Source: Bog-473 sp963843365
GTDB lineage: Bacteria > Actinomycetota > Acidimicrobiia > Acidimicrobiales > RAAP-2
Direction: 5' to 3'
Length of the DNA stretch: 64,000 bases
NCBI GenBank assembly: GCA_963843365.1
Contig: CAWJKG010000006.1
Coordinates: 62,001-126,000 of the forward strand
The number at the start of each line of letters is the position of its first letter. Position 1 is the first letter of the stretch. The notes below the pieces were generated by a model. The model was not told the origin of the DNA. It ran no database searches and saw nothing but the letters and a program-made list of their open reading frames with translations. This document shows positions 26,627-35,544 of this stretch, piece after piece. Both the position numbers and the translations under genes were made by a program.

Positions 26627-28527
26627 GCGGGTCGGGTCAACCACCCCACGACGACGCCACACGGCGCCGAGACCCACTTCCTGGGTCCACACTCCCGATC
26701 GGGTTCTCCAGCTCCCTCCGGGTGCGGCTCCCGGTCTTCGCCCTCGTGGCGGTCGGCACCATCCTCATCGCCCTGATCCCCTTCCCGCACGACGCCCGGC
26801 GGGAGATCTCCGTCGCCGGCGTCATCTTCTTCGTGCTCATCGCCGCCGCGTTCCTCCTGCCCTGGGAGCGGTTGCCCGACTGGGCCTGGCTGATGATCCC
26901 GATCGGCTACATCGCGGTCATCGCCATCATCCGCGACGCGCAGGGAGGCTCCAATTCGGGACTGGTGGTCGTCTACCTGTTGCCCATCGTGTGGCTGTCG
27001 CTCTACGGCCGCCGCCTCCATCTTCTGGTCGGGCTCTTCTGCCTGGACCTCGCGCTGCTCGTGCCCGTTCTCCTGGTCGGCGCACCCAAGTACCCGACGC
27101 TCGAATGGAGGCAGGTGGCCGTCATGGCCACGGTGACCACGCTCGTGGCGTCGACCGTCTACACCATGGTGTCCCGGGACCGGGAGTTCCTGACCGACCT
27201 GGCGCAGCAGTCGCGCATCGCCCGTCGCAACGCCCGCGAGGCCGACTACGCGCGCGACCGCCTCGAAACCCTGCTGCGGGCCGCCACCGGGAGCGCCATC
27301 ATGGGGGTGGACCCGGCGGGCACCGTGACCTTCTTCTCGGCGGGTGCGGAGCAGCTGCTCGGGTACCGGGCCCCCGAGGTCGTCGGGATCCACTCCATCG
27401 CCGACTTCATCGACCCCGCCCAGATCGACGAGCGTCGCCAGGCCATCGACGCCATGCGCACCGCGCTCGAGCCCGTGGACGCGGAGACAGCGGCCGAGGT
27501 CCCGTGGACCGCGACCCGCAAGGACGGCCAGCAGCGGCGCTGCGTCGTCCGTGTGCGCGCCCTGCCGATCCCGACATCGGACGGCGCCTGGGACGAGGAG
27601 GATGCGGAAGAGCCTGCCGGTGCCACGCTTGATGCCGCCGCCGGCGCCGACCGGACCTCGGAGCGGGACGAGGTCGTCCCGCCCAACGGTGGGTACGTCG
27701 TGGTGGCCATCGACGTGACCGAGCGCGAGGAGTTGGCGGCCGACCGCGAGCGCCTCTACGCCATTCAGAAGGAAGTGACGCAGTCGCTCATCGAACAGAA
27801 CAACCGTCTGCGCGAACTGACCCAGATGAAGGACGACGTCGTGGCGACGGTGTCCCACGAGCTGCGCACGCCCATCACCTCCATCCGGGGCTTCGTCGAG
27901 CTCCTGCTGGACGCCACCGCCGACCTGACCGAGAGCCAGATGCGGATGCTGCAGACCATCGAGCGCAACGCGGAGCACCTGCAGCGTGTGGCGGAGGACC
28001 TGCTGGCCGACCCCGGCGCCGGTCGAGGGCTGCGGGTCGCCTTCACCGAGCTGGACCTGAGCCGCTTGGCCGAGGACGCCGTCCACGCCATCCAGACGAC
28101 GGCCGCCATGGCCGGCGTCGTCCTGACGATCGATCCGGGCGAGGAGGTACCGATCTTCGGCGACCCGACACGTCTGCACCAGCTCCTGGCCAACCTGCTC
28201 TCCAACGCCATCAAGTTCTCCCCCCGGCACGGCAGGGTGCACGTCATCGTCGACAGCGTCGACTCCTACGCGCGGGTGCAGGTGCTCGACGAGGGGCCCG
28301 GCGTCCCGGAGAGCGAGCGCGACCAACTCTTCGAGCGCTTCTACCGCCTGGCTTCCTCCAACGAGATGGGCGTGCCCGGCACGGGCCTCGGCCTGGCCAT
28401 CGCCAAGTCGGTGGCCGAGGCTCACGAGGGCTTCGTCGACATCGCGGACACTCCCGGCTGGTCGACCACCTTCCGCGTCTACCTGCCCCTCGGCGCCTCG
28501 GTGGCCTCGGTCGTCCGGACCGGCTGA
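26623..28527 (+). CDS. Membrane sensor histidine kinase with PAS domain
   Basis: The protein is 634 residues from the GTG at 26623, which overlaps the regulator stop. About six hydrophobic segments span residues 35-190. A linker helix leads to a PAS domain (about 222-350; GSAIMGVDPAGTVTFFSAGA, LLGYRAPEVVG). A second helix (LIEQNNRLRELTQMKDD) precedes the HisKA box ATVSHELRTPITSIRGFVEL with the phospho-His near residue 412. The HATPase domain has the N box (LLANLLSNAIKFS), DEGPGVP and GTGLGLAIAKS. The multi-helix N-terminus suggests that it senses something in or at the membrane. Intact. Confidence 0.93.
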   Translation: MSGSGQPPHDDATRRRDPLPGSTLPIGFSSSLRVRLPVFALVAVGTILIALIPFPHDARREISVAGVIFFVLIAAAFLLPWERLPDWAWLMIPIGYIAVIAIIRDAQGGSNSGLVVVYLLPIVWLSLYGRRLHLLVGLFCLDLALLVPVLLVGAPKYPTLEWRQVAVMATVTTLVASTVYTMVSRDREFLTDLAQQSRIARRNAREADYARDRLETLLRAATGSAIMGVDPAGTVTFFSAGAEQLLGYRAPEVVGIHSIADFIDPAQIDERRQAIDAMRTALEPVDAETAAEVPWTATRKDGQQRRCVVRVRALPIPTSDGAWDEEDAEEPAGATLDAAAGADRTSERDEVVPPNGGYVVVAIDVTEREELAADRERLYAIQKEVTQSLIEQNNRLRELTQMKDDVVATVSHELRTPITSIRGFVELLLDATADLTESQMRMLQTIERNAEHLQRVAEDLLADPGAGRGLRVAFTELDLSRLAEDAVHAIQTTAAMAGVVLTIDPGEEVPIFGDPTRLHQLLANLLSNAIKFSPRHGRVHVIVDSVDSYARVQVLDEGPGVPESERDQLFERFYRLASSNEMGVPGTGLGLAIAKSVAEAHEGFVDIADTPGWSTTFRVYLPLGASVASVVRTG

Positions 28528-28561
28528 CACGTCGGCCGGGCTCGCCCCGCACCACGGCGCG

Positions 28562-30367
28562 CTACGCCGCCAGGAATCCTCCAGACTGGTGCGCCCAGAG
28601 GCGTCCATACACACCGTTGCGGCCGGCGGCGAGGAGCTCGGCGTGCGTGCCCTGCTCCACCACCTGTCCGTGGTCGAGGACGACGATCCGGTCGAGGCGG
28701 GCGATGGTGGCCAATCGGTGCGCCACGACCAACGCCGTCGTCCCCTCCATGAGGTGCCACAACGCCTCTTGCACCAGCGACTCGGACTCGGAGTCCAAGG
28801 CCGAGGTCGCCTCGTCGAGCACGAGCACCTTGGCCCCCTTGGCCATGGCCTGCGCGATGGCGACCCGCTGGCGCTGCCCGCCGGAGAGCTTCATACCGCG
28901 CTCCCCGACCACGGTCTGGTACCCGTCGGGTAAACGCTCCACGAACTCGTCCACGTAGGCGGCGCGGCCCACGGCGCGCACCAGGTCCATGTCGACACCC
29001 AGACCGTTCCCGCTCTCCATGCCGTAACAGATGTTCTCGGCGATGGTGCGGTGCAGCATCTGCGGGTCTTGAGGGACGTAGGCGATATGCCCGCGTAGCG
29101 AGTGCTGCGTGACGCAGGCGATGTCCTGGCCGTCGATCTCGATCACACCCCCGTCGCGGTCCGCGAAGCGCAACATCAGCTTGGTCAGCGTCGTCTTGCC
29201 CGAACCGGAGGGTCCGACCAGGCCGACGTGCTCCCCCGGCTCGATACGCAGGTCGAGACCCTCGAACAGCGGTGACCCGGACCGGTAGGCGAACCGCAGG
29301 TTGCGGAACTCCACCCGGCCGTGCGGCACGACCATGTCGGGCGCACCCGGGAGATCGACGATGTCGGGCGGCGTGGCCGCGATGCCGGCGAACTTCGCGC
29401 AACGACCGATGGCTCGCGCAATGAGCCGGATGAACTCGAACGACTCCTCCAGGCTGGTCCCGACGAACGTCGCGTAGAAGAGGATCAGGTAGACCGCACC
29501 GGCCGCTGCCACGTGGTGCAAGGCCAGCACCACCCCCACCACGATGGCGCCCCAGTTGAAGAAGGCCATGGCCGACTCCATCTGGATCCGTGTGGCGGTG
29601 AAGACCTTGCGGGCCCGCAGGTCCGCGGCGAGCGAATCGGCCACCAGCGCCCCGACGTGGTCCTGCTCCCGTCCCTCGGCGGCCTGCGAGCGCACCGTGG
29701 TGAGGTTGGCGATGGTGTCGGCGATGACGCCGGTGGCCCGCGAGTGGGCGTCGGAGAACTCCTTCTCGGCTGCGACCACCCGCGCCATCCGACTGTGCAG
29801 CACGATGGCGAACGCCCCCACCAGGCCGGCCATGACCAGGGCGACCGGCCAGGCCACGACGCCGAGCACCACAATGGCTCCCAGGGCCGTCACGCTGATG
29901 CGCAGGATTCCCCAGACCATGGCGTCGATCATGTCGGCGAAGGCCCAGGTCGAGGTCTCCAAGGTCGCGATGACCTCACCCGACGGCCTGTCCGTGTGCC
30001 AGGCGTGGCTGAGGCTCATCAGGTGGTCGTACCCGCTCGTGATGGCGCGACCGAACGAACGCAGGGTGGCGCCCCAGTTCATCCAGCCGCCGATGCGTCC
30101 GAAGACCGTGGCCGCGACGAGCACGGCGGCGTAGGCCACCAACAGCGGTCCGAAGGACTGCCACAGCCCTTGTTGCGCTCCGAGTTGCGATATGCGGCTC
30201 AACAGCGCGGCGAAGATCAGCGGCGCCGCCACGGCGTTGGCCAGGGTGCCCAACACGATGGCCGTGCAGGCTCCCGCGAACGCGGCGCGATCGGGCCGCA
30301 TCTGGCGCCAGCAGTAGGCCAGGGTGTCTTTGGTCGAAGCGTTGGGAAAGAGGGTGCGTTCACCCAT
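28562..30367 (-). CDS. ABC exporter, fused membrane and ATPase domains
   Basis: The protein is 601 residues: a six-helix type I exporter domain (about 20-310) then a nucleotide-binding domain. Visible: Walker A GPSGSGKTTLTKLML (about residue 384), Q-loop in YVPQDPQMLH, signature LSGGQRQRVAIAQ, Walker B VLVLDEATSALDSESE and H-loop VVAHRLATI. No N-terminal C39 peptidase domain is present. A good ribosome-binding site (AGGAGA) lies just before the ATG. Half-transporters like this work as dimers; with no partner gene, a homodimer is likely. Substrate unknown. Upstream are a 50-codon ORF and hairpins that may control it. Confidence 0.93.
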   Translation of the reverse strand: MGERTLFPNASTKDTLAYCWRQMRPDRAAFAGACTAIVLGTLANAVAAPLIFAALLSRISQLGAQQGLWQSFGPLLVAYAAVLVAATVFGRIGGWMNWGATLRSFGRAITSGYDHLMSLSHAWHTDRPSGEVIATLETSTWAFADMIDAMVWGILRISVTALGAIVVLGVVAWPVALVMAGLVGAFAIVLHSRMARVVAAEKEFSDAHSRATGVIADTIANLTTVRSQAAEGREQDHVGALVADSLAADLRARKVFTATRIQMESAMAFFNWGAIVVGVVLALHHVAAAGAVYLILFYATFVGTSLEESFEFIRLIARAIGRCAKFAGIAATPPDIVDLPGAPDMVVPHGRVEFRNLRFAYRSGSPLFEGLDLRIEPGEHVGLVGPSGSGKTTLTKLMLRFADRDGGVIEIDGQDIACVTQHSLRGHIAYVPQDPQMLHRTIAENICYGMESGNGLGVDMDLVRAVGRAAYVDEFVERLPDGYQTVVGERGMKLSGGQRQRVAIAQAMAKGAKVLVLDEATSALDSESESLVQEALWHLMEGTTALVVAHRLATIARLDRIVVLDHGQVVEQGTHAELLAAGRNGVYGRLWAHQSGGFLAA

Positions 30368-30422
30368 GGGAATTCTCCTGTGGGGAGGTGCGATGGTGCA
30401 GCGGGCGGGGTGAGGTCAGAGC

Positions 30423-30443
30423 GGACGCACTCGTGGTGCGTCC
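30423..30443 (-). terminator. Hairpin in the leader of the ABC exporter
   Basis: GGACGCAC (30423-30430) and GTGCGTCC (30436-30443) form a perfect 8-bp stem with a 5-nt loop. CCGGGACCCCGG and GGGCCGTCAGCCC follow within 30 bp as smaller hairpins. They lie between the small ORF stop and the exporter ATG. No T-run, so an attenuator role is only inferred. Confidence 0.4.
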
Positions 30444-30494
30444 GGGACCCCGGATTGCGTCCGGGCCGTCAGCCCGGCGATGTCGCGGTCGGCG

Positions 30495-30647
30495 TCAGTG
30501 ACCAGCGGTGCAGAGGTCGGGCCCGACGATGCGGGACCTCCCTCCGGCGACGCCACGCAGAAGGGCTGCGGGCGGCCGGGCCACAAAGGCGGGTGCGAAC
30601 GCGGACGGGCCCGTGGGGCGCTTCCCGAAGTTCGTCATTCCTGCCAT
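30495..30647 (-). CDS. Possible 50-residue leader peptide or small protein
   Basis: The ORF begins ATGGCAGGAATGACG and ends TGA at 30495; the peptide starts MAGMTNFGKRPTGPSAF and ends GRSRIVGPDLCTAGH. A strong Shine-Dalgarno (GAGGTGA) sits 5 nt before the ATG, better than that of many genes here. It lies 102 bp after the ruvB stop and 127 bp before the ABC exporter, with hairpins in between. I do not recognise the peptide. It contains a Gly-Gly pair followed by a 15-residue segment, but there is no peptidase domain in the exporter. It could be a regulatory upstream ORF, a small protein or chance. Confidence 0.35.
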   Translation of the reverse strand: MAGMTNFGKRPTGPSAFAPAFVARPPAALLRGVAGGRSRIVGPDLCTAGH

Positions 30648-30749
30648 GTGGTCACCTCGCTTCCGCATTCGTGGCGCAACCCCGCAACGCTAACCCATTG
30701 TGCTGGGGAACGGCGTAAGAAACGTGAAATGACGCGCGCGGCCGCGCCG

Positions 30750-31871
30750 TCAGAAGAGCGGAGGCGAGTTCATTGCGTCCGCCGCCGAAGCGGGGCGGGG
30801 CAAACCGAGGTGTGTCCAGGCGCGCTGGGTGGCGACCCGGCCCCGGGACGTCCGTTGGATCAGCCCGCTCTGGAGCAGAAAGGGCTCGTACGCGTCCTCG
30901 ATCGTGTCCGACTCCTCGCCCACGCACTGCGCCAGCGTGGTCAGGCCCACCGGCTGCCCCCCGAAGCGCCCGCACAGCGTGGCCAGGATGGCCCGGTCGA
31001 CCTTGTCCAGGCCCAGCTCGTCCACACCGAAGAGCTCCAGCCCGCCAGCCGCCGTGGCGCCGTCGATGAAGCCCTCGCCCCGCACTTCGGCGAAGTCACG
31101 CACCCGGCGCAGGAGGCGGTTGGCCACCCGCGGCGTGCCCCGCGAGCGCTCCGAGATCCGGATGGCGCCCTCGGCGTCGATGCCGACCTTGAGGATCCGC
31201 GCCGACCGCTCGACGATGGCCCGCAGGTCGACCGGGTCGTAGAGGTCCAACCGACCCACGAAGCCGAAGCGGTCGCGCAGCGGCCCGGCGACGAGGCCGG
31301 TGCGGGTCGTGGCGCCGACCAGGGTGAAGCTCGGGAGCTCCAACCGGATGGAGCGCGCCGTGGGGCCCTTGCCGATCAGGATGTCCAGGCGGCCGTCCTC
31401 CATGGCCGAGTACAGCATCTCCTCGACGGAGCGGTGCAGGCGGTGGATCTCGTCGATGAACAGGATGTCGCCGTCCTGCAGGTCGGTGAGCAGGGCGGCC
31501 AGGTCACCGGCCCGGGTGAGCACGGGGCCGGCGGTGATGCGGAACCCGGCGCCCATTTCGCTCGCCACGATCCCCGCCAGAGACGTCTTGCCCAGGCCGG
31601 GCGGGCCGGCGAACAAGATGTGGTCGACCGCCTGCCGCCGCTGGCGCGCCGCTTGCAACACGATGCCCAGGTGCTCGACCAGCTGCGGCTGGCCCAGGAA
31701 CTCGGACAGTGACCGGGGCCGGAGCCCGACCTCCTCGAGTTCCTCCGCTCCGCCCGAAACCGCAGGATCGACGACCCGTTCGCCCGGCGAGGGCAGGATC
31801 GGCTGCGGGTCCTCGAGCGACTCGGGGGCAGGATCGACGGCCAGGACCTCCCGCCGGGCGCGGGGGCTCAT
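30750..31871 (-). CDS. ruvB: Holliday junction branch-migration ATPase RuvB
   Basis: The protein is 373 residues. A short N-terminal extension (to about residue 40) precedes LRPRSLSEFLGQPQLVEHLG. Walker A FAGPPGLGKTSLAGIVASEM, Walker B DGDILFIDEIHRLHRSVEEM, GATTRTGLVAGPLRDRFGFV and the C-terminal winged helix (QSGLIQRTSRGRVAT) are all present. RuvB rings drive branch migration on junctions bound by RuvA. The ATG at 31871 follows the ruvA stop after 4 bp. Confidence 0.96.
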   Translation of the reverse strand: MSPRARREVLAVDPAPESLEDPQPILPSPGERVVDPAVSGGAEELEEVGLRPRSLSEFLGQPQLVEHLGIVLQAARQRRQAVDHILFAGPPGLGKTSLAGIVASEMGAGFRITAGPVLTRAGDLAALLTDLQDGDILFIDEIHRLHRSVEEMLYSAMEDGRLDILIGKGPTARSIRLELPSFTLVGATTRTGLVAGPLRDRFGFVGRLDLYDPVDLRAIVERSARILKVGIDAEGAIRISERSRGTPRVANRLLRRVRDFAEVRGEGFIDGATAAGGLELFGVDELGLDKVDRAILATLCGRFGGQPVGLTTLAQCVGEESDTIEDAYEPFLLQSGLIQRTSRGRVATQRAWTHLGLPRPASAADAMNSPPLF

Positions 31872-31875
31872 CGGT

Positions 31876-32580
31876 TCACCGCGAGGCCAGCTCGCGCAAT
31901 GCCAGGCGCAGCATCTCCTCCACCCCGACATCGTCGCGTAGCCCGTCGAGTGCGCCGCGGATCTCGTCGGGCCCGTAGCCGAGCTCGCTCAACGCGGCCC
32001 GAGCCTCCGACCGCGATGTGCGGCCACCGCCACTCGACGACGCGGCGCCGCCCGCTCCGGCACCCGCGCCGACCACGCCGGCCACGCCGGCCCCGGACAA
32101 GGAGAGGTCCGGCAGGTCCAGCCTGCTCTTCAATTCGATCAGCAAGCGGGCCGCCGTCTTGCGCCCCACGCCCGGCACCGTGCACAGCGTGTCGAGATCC
32201 TCCTCGAGCACCGCCGTGGACAACGCCGCCGGCGACAGCGCCGCCATGATGGCCAGCGCCAGCGCGGGCCCGACACCGTGCGAGCCCAGGAGCACCTCGA
32301 AACAGCGCCGCTCGTCGTCGTGGACGAACCCGTAGAGCACGATCGCGTCCTCGCGCACATGGGTGTGCACGTACAGCGTGGCCTCGGCCGCCCCCGGCGG
32401 CTCGGCCGACCTCGGCGACTCGGCCGACCCCGGCGACTCCGCCGCCGATCCGGGACCCGCCACCAACGCCGCGGCCGTCGCCGGCGTCACGGCGACCCGG
32501 TAGCCCACGCCCGCGACATCGATGATCACCTCGCCCTCACCGGTCCGCACCACCACCGCGCCACGCAGCAGTCCGATCAC
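31876..32580 (-). CDS. ruvA: Holliday junction-binding protein RuvA with an insertion in domain I
   Basis: The protein is 234 residues, longer than the usual 190-210. Domain I (OB-fold) begins VIGLLRGAVVVRTGEGEVII and reads DVAGVGYRVAVTP. It is interrupted by a repeat-like SAESPGSAESPRSAEPPG (about residues 47-66) before TLYVHTHVREDAIVLYGF. The helix-hairpin-helix pairs follow (GSHGVGPALALAIM, TVPGVGRKTAARLLIEL). The C-terminal domain III (ARAALSELGYGPDEI) binds RuvB. GTG at 32580 overlaps the ruvC stop as GTGA. Confidence 0.94.
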   Translation of the reverse strand: MIGLLRGAVVVRTGEGEVIIDVAGVGYRVAVTPATAAALVAGPGSAAESPGSAESPRSAEPPGAAEATLYVHTHVREDAIVLYGFVHDDERRCFEVLLGSHGVGPALALAIMAALSPAALSTAVLEEDLDTLCTVPGVGRKTAARLLIELKSRLDLPDLSLSGAGVAGVVGAGAGAGGAASSSGGGRTSRSEARAALSELGYGPDEIRGALDGLRDDVGVEEMLRLALRELASR

Positions 32581-33098
32581 GCCCTTCCCTCCTTCACGAG
32601 TGCGGCATCGAGCGCCCGCCGCAGGGGCACGGTGGTCAGGTGGCACACCGCCAGGGCCAGGGCGTCCGCCACGTCGGGCGGACCCTCGACCACCCCGAGG
32701 CCCAGCACCTGCGCCACCATCCGCTGCATCTGGTCCTTGGTCGCCGCCCCGTAGCCGACGAGGCTCAGCTTCACCTCGTTGGCCGTGTACTGGACGACCT
32801 CACAGCCACCCTCGGCCGCCACCAGCAGGGCCAGCCCGCTGGCCTGGCCGACCGACATGGCGGTCTTGGCGTTGACCTGGAAGAAGACCCGCTCGACGAC
32901 GACCACCGACGGACGCAGCTCCTGCACCAGCGCCTGCAGTTCCGTGTGCAGGATCAACAGCCGCTCGGCCAGCGGCGCCGCCGGGTCCGTCTCGACCACG
33001 CCGGCCGCGTGCGCCCGCAGCCCCGACCCGCCCTCGGCCCGCGCCACCAGCCCGTAGCCGCAGCGCGACAGCCCGGGGTCGATGCCCAATACGAACAT
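32577..33098 (-). CDS. ruvC: Holliday junction resolvase RuvC
   Basis: The protein is 173 residues. The four catalytic acids are in place: Asp7 in LGIDPGLSRCGYG, Glu69 in VVVVERVFF, and Asp142/Asp145 in PPDVADALALAVCH. The YTANEVKLSLVGYGAATKDQ segment is typical. It cuts junctions in the RuvABC complex. It is the first gene of ruvC-ruvA-ruvB. Confidence 0.96.
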   Translation of the reverse strand: MFVLGIDPGLSRCGYGLVARAEGGSGLRAHAAGVVETDPAAPLAERLLILHTELQALVQELRPSVVVVERVFFQVNAKTAMSVGQASGLALLVAAEGGCEVVQYTANEVKLSLVGYGAATKDQMQRMVAQVLGLGVVEGPPDVADALALAVCHLTTVPLRRALDAALVKEGRA

Positions 33099-33217
33099 GC
33101 GTTCGTAGGATAGTCGGGGGTGCTGCCGAGGGGGCGGATCCGGTGGAGGCCGCCGCGCCGATGCCGCCGGACCCGGGGCGGCGAGCCGGACCGCTTCGGG
33201 CGCGACCCCCTGGGAGG

Positions 33218-33967
33218 TCAGCCCTCGAAGGCGGCCAGGACCTCGTCGGAGATGTCGGCGTTGGAGTGGACGGCCTGCACGTCATCGTGGTCGTCGATGG
33301 CCTCGAGGAGGCGCAGGACCTTCTTGGCCTCGGCCTCGTCGGGGACGGGGACGGGCTGCGTGGGCTCCAGGCTGAGGTCGACCGACTCGGGGGTGATGCC
33401 GGCGTCATCGAGGGCCTGGCGGACCGCTTCCAGGTCGGCCGGCGCGCTGGTCACGACCCAGGCGGCGCCGTTGCTGCTCATGTCCTCGGCGCCGCCCTCC
33501 ATGGCGATCTCCATGACCTTGTCCTCGTCGTTGTCGAGGGCCACGGTCACGATGCCCTTGCGCTCGAACTGCCAGCCGACCGCGCCGGGCTCGGCCATGT
33601 TGCCGCCGTTGCGGCTGAAGAGGTTGCGCATCTCGGCGCCGGTGCGGTTGCGATTGTCGCTCAGCGTCTCGACCATGATGGCGACGCCGCCCGGGCCGTA
33701 GCCCTCGTAGGTGATGGCCTCGTAGCGCACGCCCTCGAGGTCGCCGGTGCCGCGCTTGATGGCCTTCTCGATCGTGTCGAGCGGGACGCTGGCCGCTCTC
33801 GCCTTCTGGTACGCCGTCCGGAGGGTGGCGTTCGCCTCGAGGTCGCCGCCGCCGTCCCGCGCCGCGACCTCGACGAGGCGGATGCACTTGGCGAAGATCT
33901 TGGCGCGGGCTTTGTCCTGGGCGCCCTTGCGGTACTTGGTGGTCGCCCACTTCGAGTGACCCGACAT
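33218..33967 (-). CDS. YebC/PmpR-family regulatory protein
   Basis: The protein is 249 residues. It begins MSGHSKWATTKYRKGAQDKA, the family hallmark, and has ANATLRTAYQKARAASVPLD and YEGYGPGGVAIMVETLSDN. Members were first named as transcription regulators; recent work ties some of them to relief of ribosome stalling. It lies upstream of ruvC, the common order in bacteria, with a 119-bp gap. Confidence 0.95.
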   Translation of the reverse strand: MSGHSKWATTKYRKGAQDKARAKIFAKCIRLVEVAARDGGGDLEANATLRTAYQKARAASVPLDTIEKAIKRGTGDLEGVRYEAITYEGYGPGGVAIMVETLSDNRNRTGAEMRNLFSRNGGNMAEPGAVGWQFERKGIVTVALDNDEDKVMEIAMEGGAEDMSSNGAAWVVTSAPADLEAVRQALDDAGITPESVDLSLEPTQPVPVPDEAEAKKVLRLLEAIDDHDDVQAVHSNADISDEVLAAFEG

Positions 33968-34069
33968 GTCGTTGCGTTCCCTCGTTCCTTGCCTTTGCTG
34001 GCTCCCGGCTCGGCGGCGGCGTGGCGCGCAGCGAGCAGGAGGGATGATTCTATCGAGGTCGGTCCTCGG

Positions 34070-34759
34070 TCAGCCCGGGACCAGGGTGACGGGGACGCCG
34101 ACCGCCCCGTTGACCACCAGGCGATAGCGGCCGGGCGGGGCCTGCCGGGTCGTCGTCGTCGGGGACCCCACGGAGACGGTCTGGTCCCAGGTGCCGGTGG
34201 CCTGGGCGGTGCTGTGCGGGCCCAGGACGAATCCGGTCTCCATGGGGCAGCCGAAGAGGAGGTGGCCGGGATAGACGTCGACGCGCTGGGTGTCGTACAC
34301 GATCACGGGGATGGGGCTGCACGGCCCGACCGTGAGGCGCTGGCGGGGCGGTCCGGCGCCCGGGCCTGGGCCTGGGCCCGGGCCCAGGCCCGTCGGCGTG
34401 GTTGCCGTCGGCGTGGTTGCCGTCGGCGTGGTTACCGGCCCCGTTGTTGCCGTCGGCGTGGTTACCGGCCCCGTTGTCGTCGCGGTCCCGCAGGCGGTGT
34501 TCCCCGTGTTGCGCAGGCGAACGGTGTAGGGCACCGGCTGTGAGGGAGTAAAGGGATGCGCGGGGACGCTGACGCGCAGGACGACTTGCCGCGCCGAGCA
34601 CTTCCCGAAGGCGACGTGCGCGGAGCGGGCGATGGTGCCGGACGCCACCGCCTCCGTCCCCTCCGCCCCCTCCGCCCCGGCGCCGCTGGCCAGCGCTGCA
34701 TTTGCAGCGGTGCAGGCGATCAGGAGCGCCAACGTGGGCAGAGAAGCGGGGGCTCTCAT
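34070..34759 (-). CDS. Secreted protein of unknown function, beta-rich, with TP repeats
   Basis: The protein is 229 residues. A signal peptide (LPTLALLIACTAANAALASG) is followed by a beta-rich segment (VVLRVSVPAHPFTPSQPVPY, VRLRNTGNTACG), a Thr/Pro repeat (TTTGPVTTPTATTGPVTTPT) and a PG run. The second half (TVGPCSPIPVIVYDTQRVDV to RYRLVVNGAVGVPVTLVPG) includes GTWDQTV and PPGRYRL. This recalls the BsuPI/Ig-like inhibitor fold, but I cannot assign it. Likely extracellular or wall-associated. It may be cotranscribed with no neighbour. Confidence 0.6.
   Translation of the reverse strand: MRAPASLPTLALLIACTAANAALASGAGAEGAEGTEAVASGTIARSAHVAFGKCSARQVVLRVSVPAHPFTPSQPVPYTVRLRNTGNTACGTATTTGPVTTPTATTGPVTTPTATTPTATTPTGLGPGPGPGPGAGPPRQRLTVGPCSPIPVIVYDTQRVDVYPGHLLFGCPMETGFVLGPHSTAQATGTWDQTVSVGSPTTTTRQAPPGRYRLVVNGAVGVPVTLVPG
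34391..34480 (-). repeat. 15-bp tandem repeat in the secreted-protein gene
   Basis: The unit CGTCGGCGTGGTTGC (plus-strand view) occurs three times in a row from 34391, then alternates with CGGCCCCGTTGTTGC. It encodes the Thr-Pro-Thr-Ala repeats. A self-complementary GGGCCTGGGCCTGGGCCCGG stretch lies just before it. Confidence 0.8.
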
Positions 34760-34843
34760 ACGGGGACAGACGCTACGACTCTGCGTGTGCCGGGGTGCGT
34801 CGCCGGCGCTGGTTGCGCTGGTTTTCGCTGGCGGTTTCGGTGC

Positions 34844-35539
34844 TCAGGTCGGCGGTCGCGTGGCGGCGTGCAACACCGACTCCACGTCTGCGGCCACGAC
34901 CTCGTACCCGCCCTCGTAGGCGCCCGTCTGCATGGTGGCCATCAACAGCGAGATCACGATGACGACCAAGCCGCTGGCGGTCTGGCCGGGATGGATGTCC
35001 CGGCGCACGCCGCCCTCCATCTGCTGCATCCGGATGAGGTCGGTCAGTGTCCCGCGCAACTCCTGCAGCGCCGGGATGTGGAGCAGCCGCATGGTGAAAT
35101 CAGGTTCGAGGCCGCGGAGGATCCGACCCGCCAACGGGTGCGCGCCCACATGCGCCACGAGGGCGCGCATGATCACGCGGCCCCACTGGTCGGGGTTGTC
35201 GTCGATGACGACGAGCGAGACCGCGTCGTCGATCAGCCCAGCCACGTCCTCGTCGACGGCGGCGATGAAGAGGGCCTCCTTGTTGCCGAAGTACGGATAC
35301 GACGCGGTGGTGGACAAGCCGGCGTCACGGCAGACGTCGGCGACCGATGTGCCGCGGTAGCCCTCACGGGCGAAACGGGCCACGGCCGCATCGAGGATGG
35401 CGAAGCGGGTCCGGTCGCCCTTTGTGGTGGGGGGTGCGCCCGGCGAGTCCGCCGGCTGGACGAGGTCGGCCTGGCTCGTTTGGCTCGTTTGGCCCCTTTG
35501 GACCGCTTGCTTGGTTGGTTTGGTTTGGTTGGGCGCCAC
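34844..35539 (-). CDS. TetR-family transcriptional regulator (with AurF-like gene)
   Basis: The protein is 231 residues. A Gln/Thr/Ser-rich N-terminal stretch encoded by TTGGTTTGG-type repeats precedes the TetR helix-turn-helix: FAILDAAVARFAREGYRGTS, VADVCRDAGLSTTASYPYFG, NKEALFIAAVDED. The rest is the helical ligand-binding domain. GTG at 35539 starts 5 bp after the stop of the AurF-like gene, so it is cotranscribed with it and probably regulates it. Ligand unknown. Confidence 0.85.
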   Translation of the reverse strand: MAPNQTKPTKQAVQRGQTSQTSQADLVQPADSPGAPPTTKGDRTRFAILDAAVARFAREGYRGTSVADVCRDAGLSTTASYPYFGNKEALFIAAVDEDVAGLIDDAVSLVVIDDNPDQWGRVIMRALVAHVGAHPLAGRILRGLEPDFTMRLLHIPALQELRGTLTDLIRMQQMEGGVRRDIHPGQTASGLVVIVISLLMATMQTGAYEGGYEVVAADVESVLHAATRPPT

Positions 35540-35544
35540 GGGCG

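Noticed and set aside
30495..30647. A RiPP precursor exported by the ABC transporter
   Set aside because: There is a Gly-Gly pair, but no modification enzyme is nearby and the transporter has no C39 peptidase domain; kept only as a possible leader ORF.
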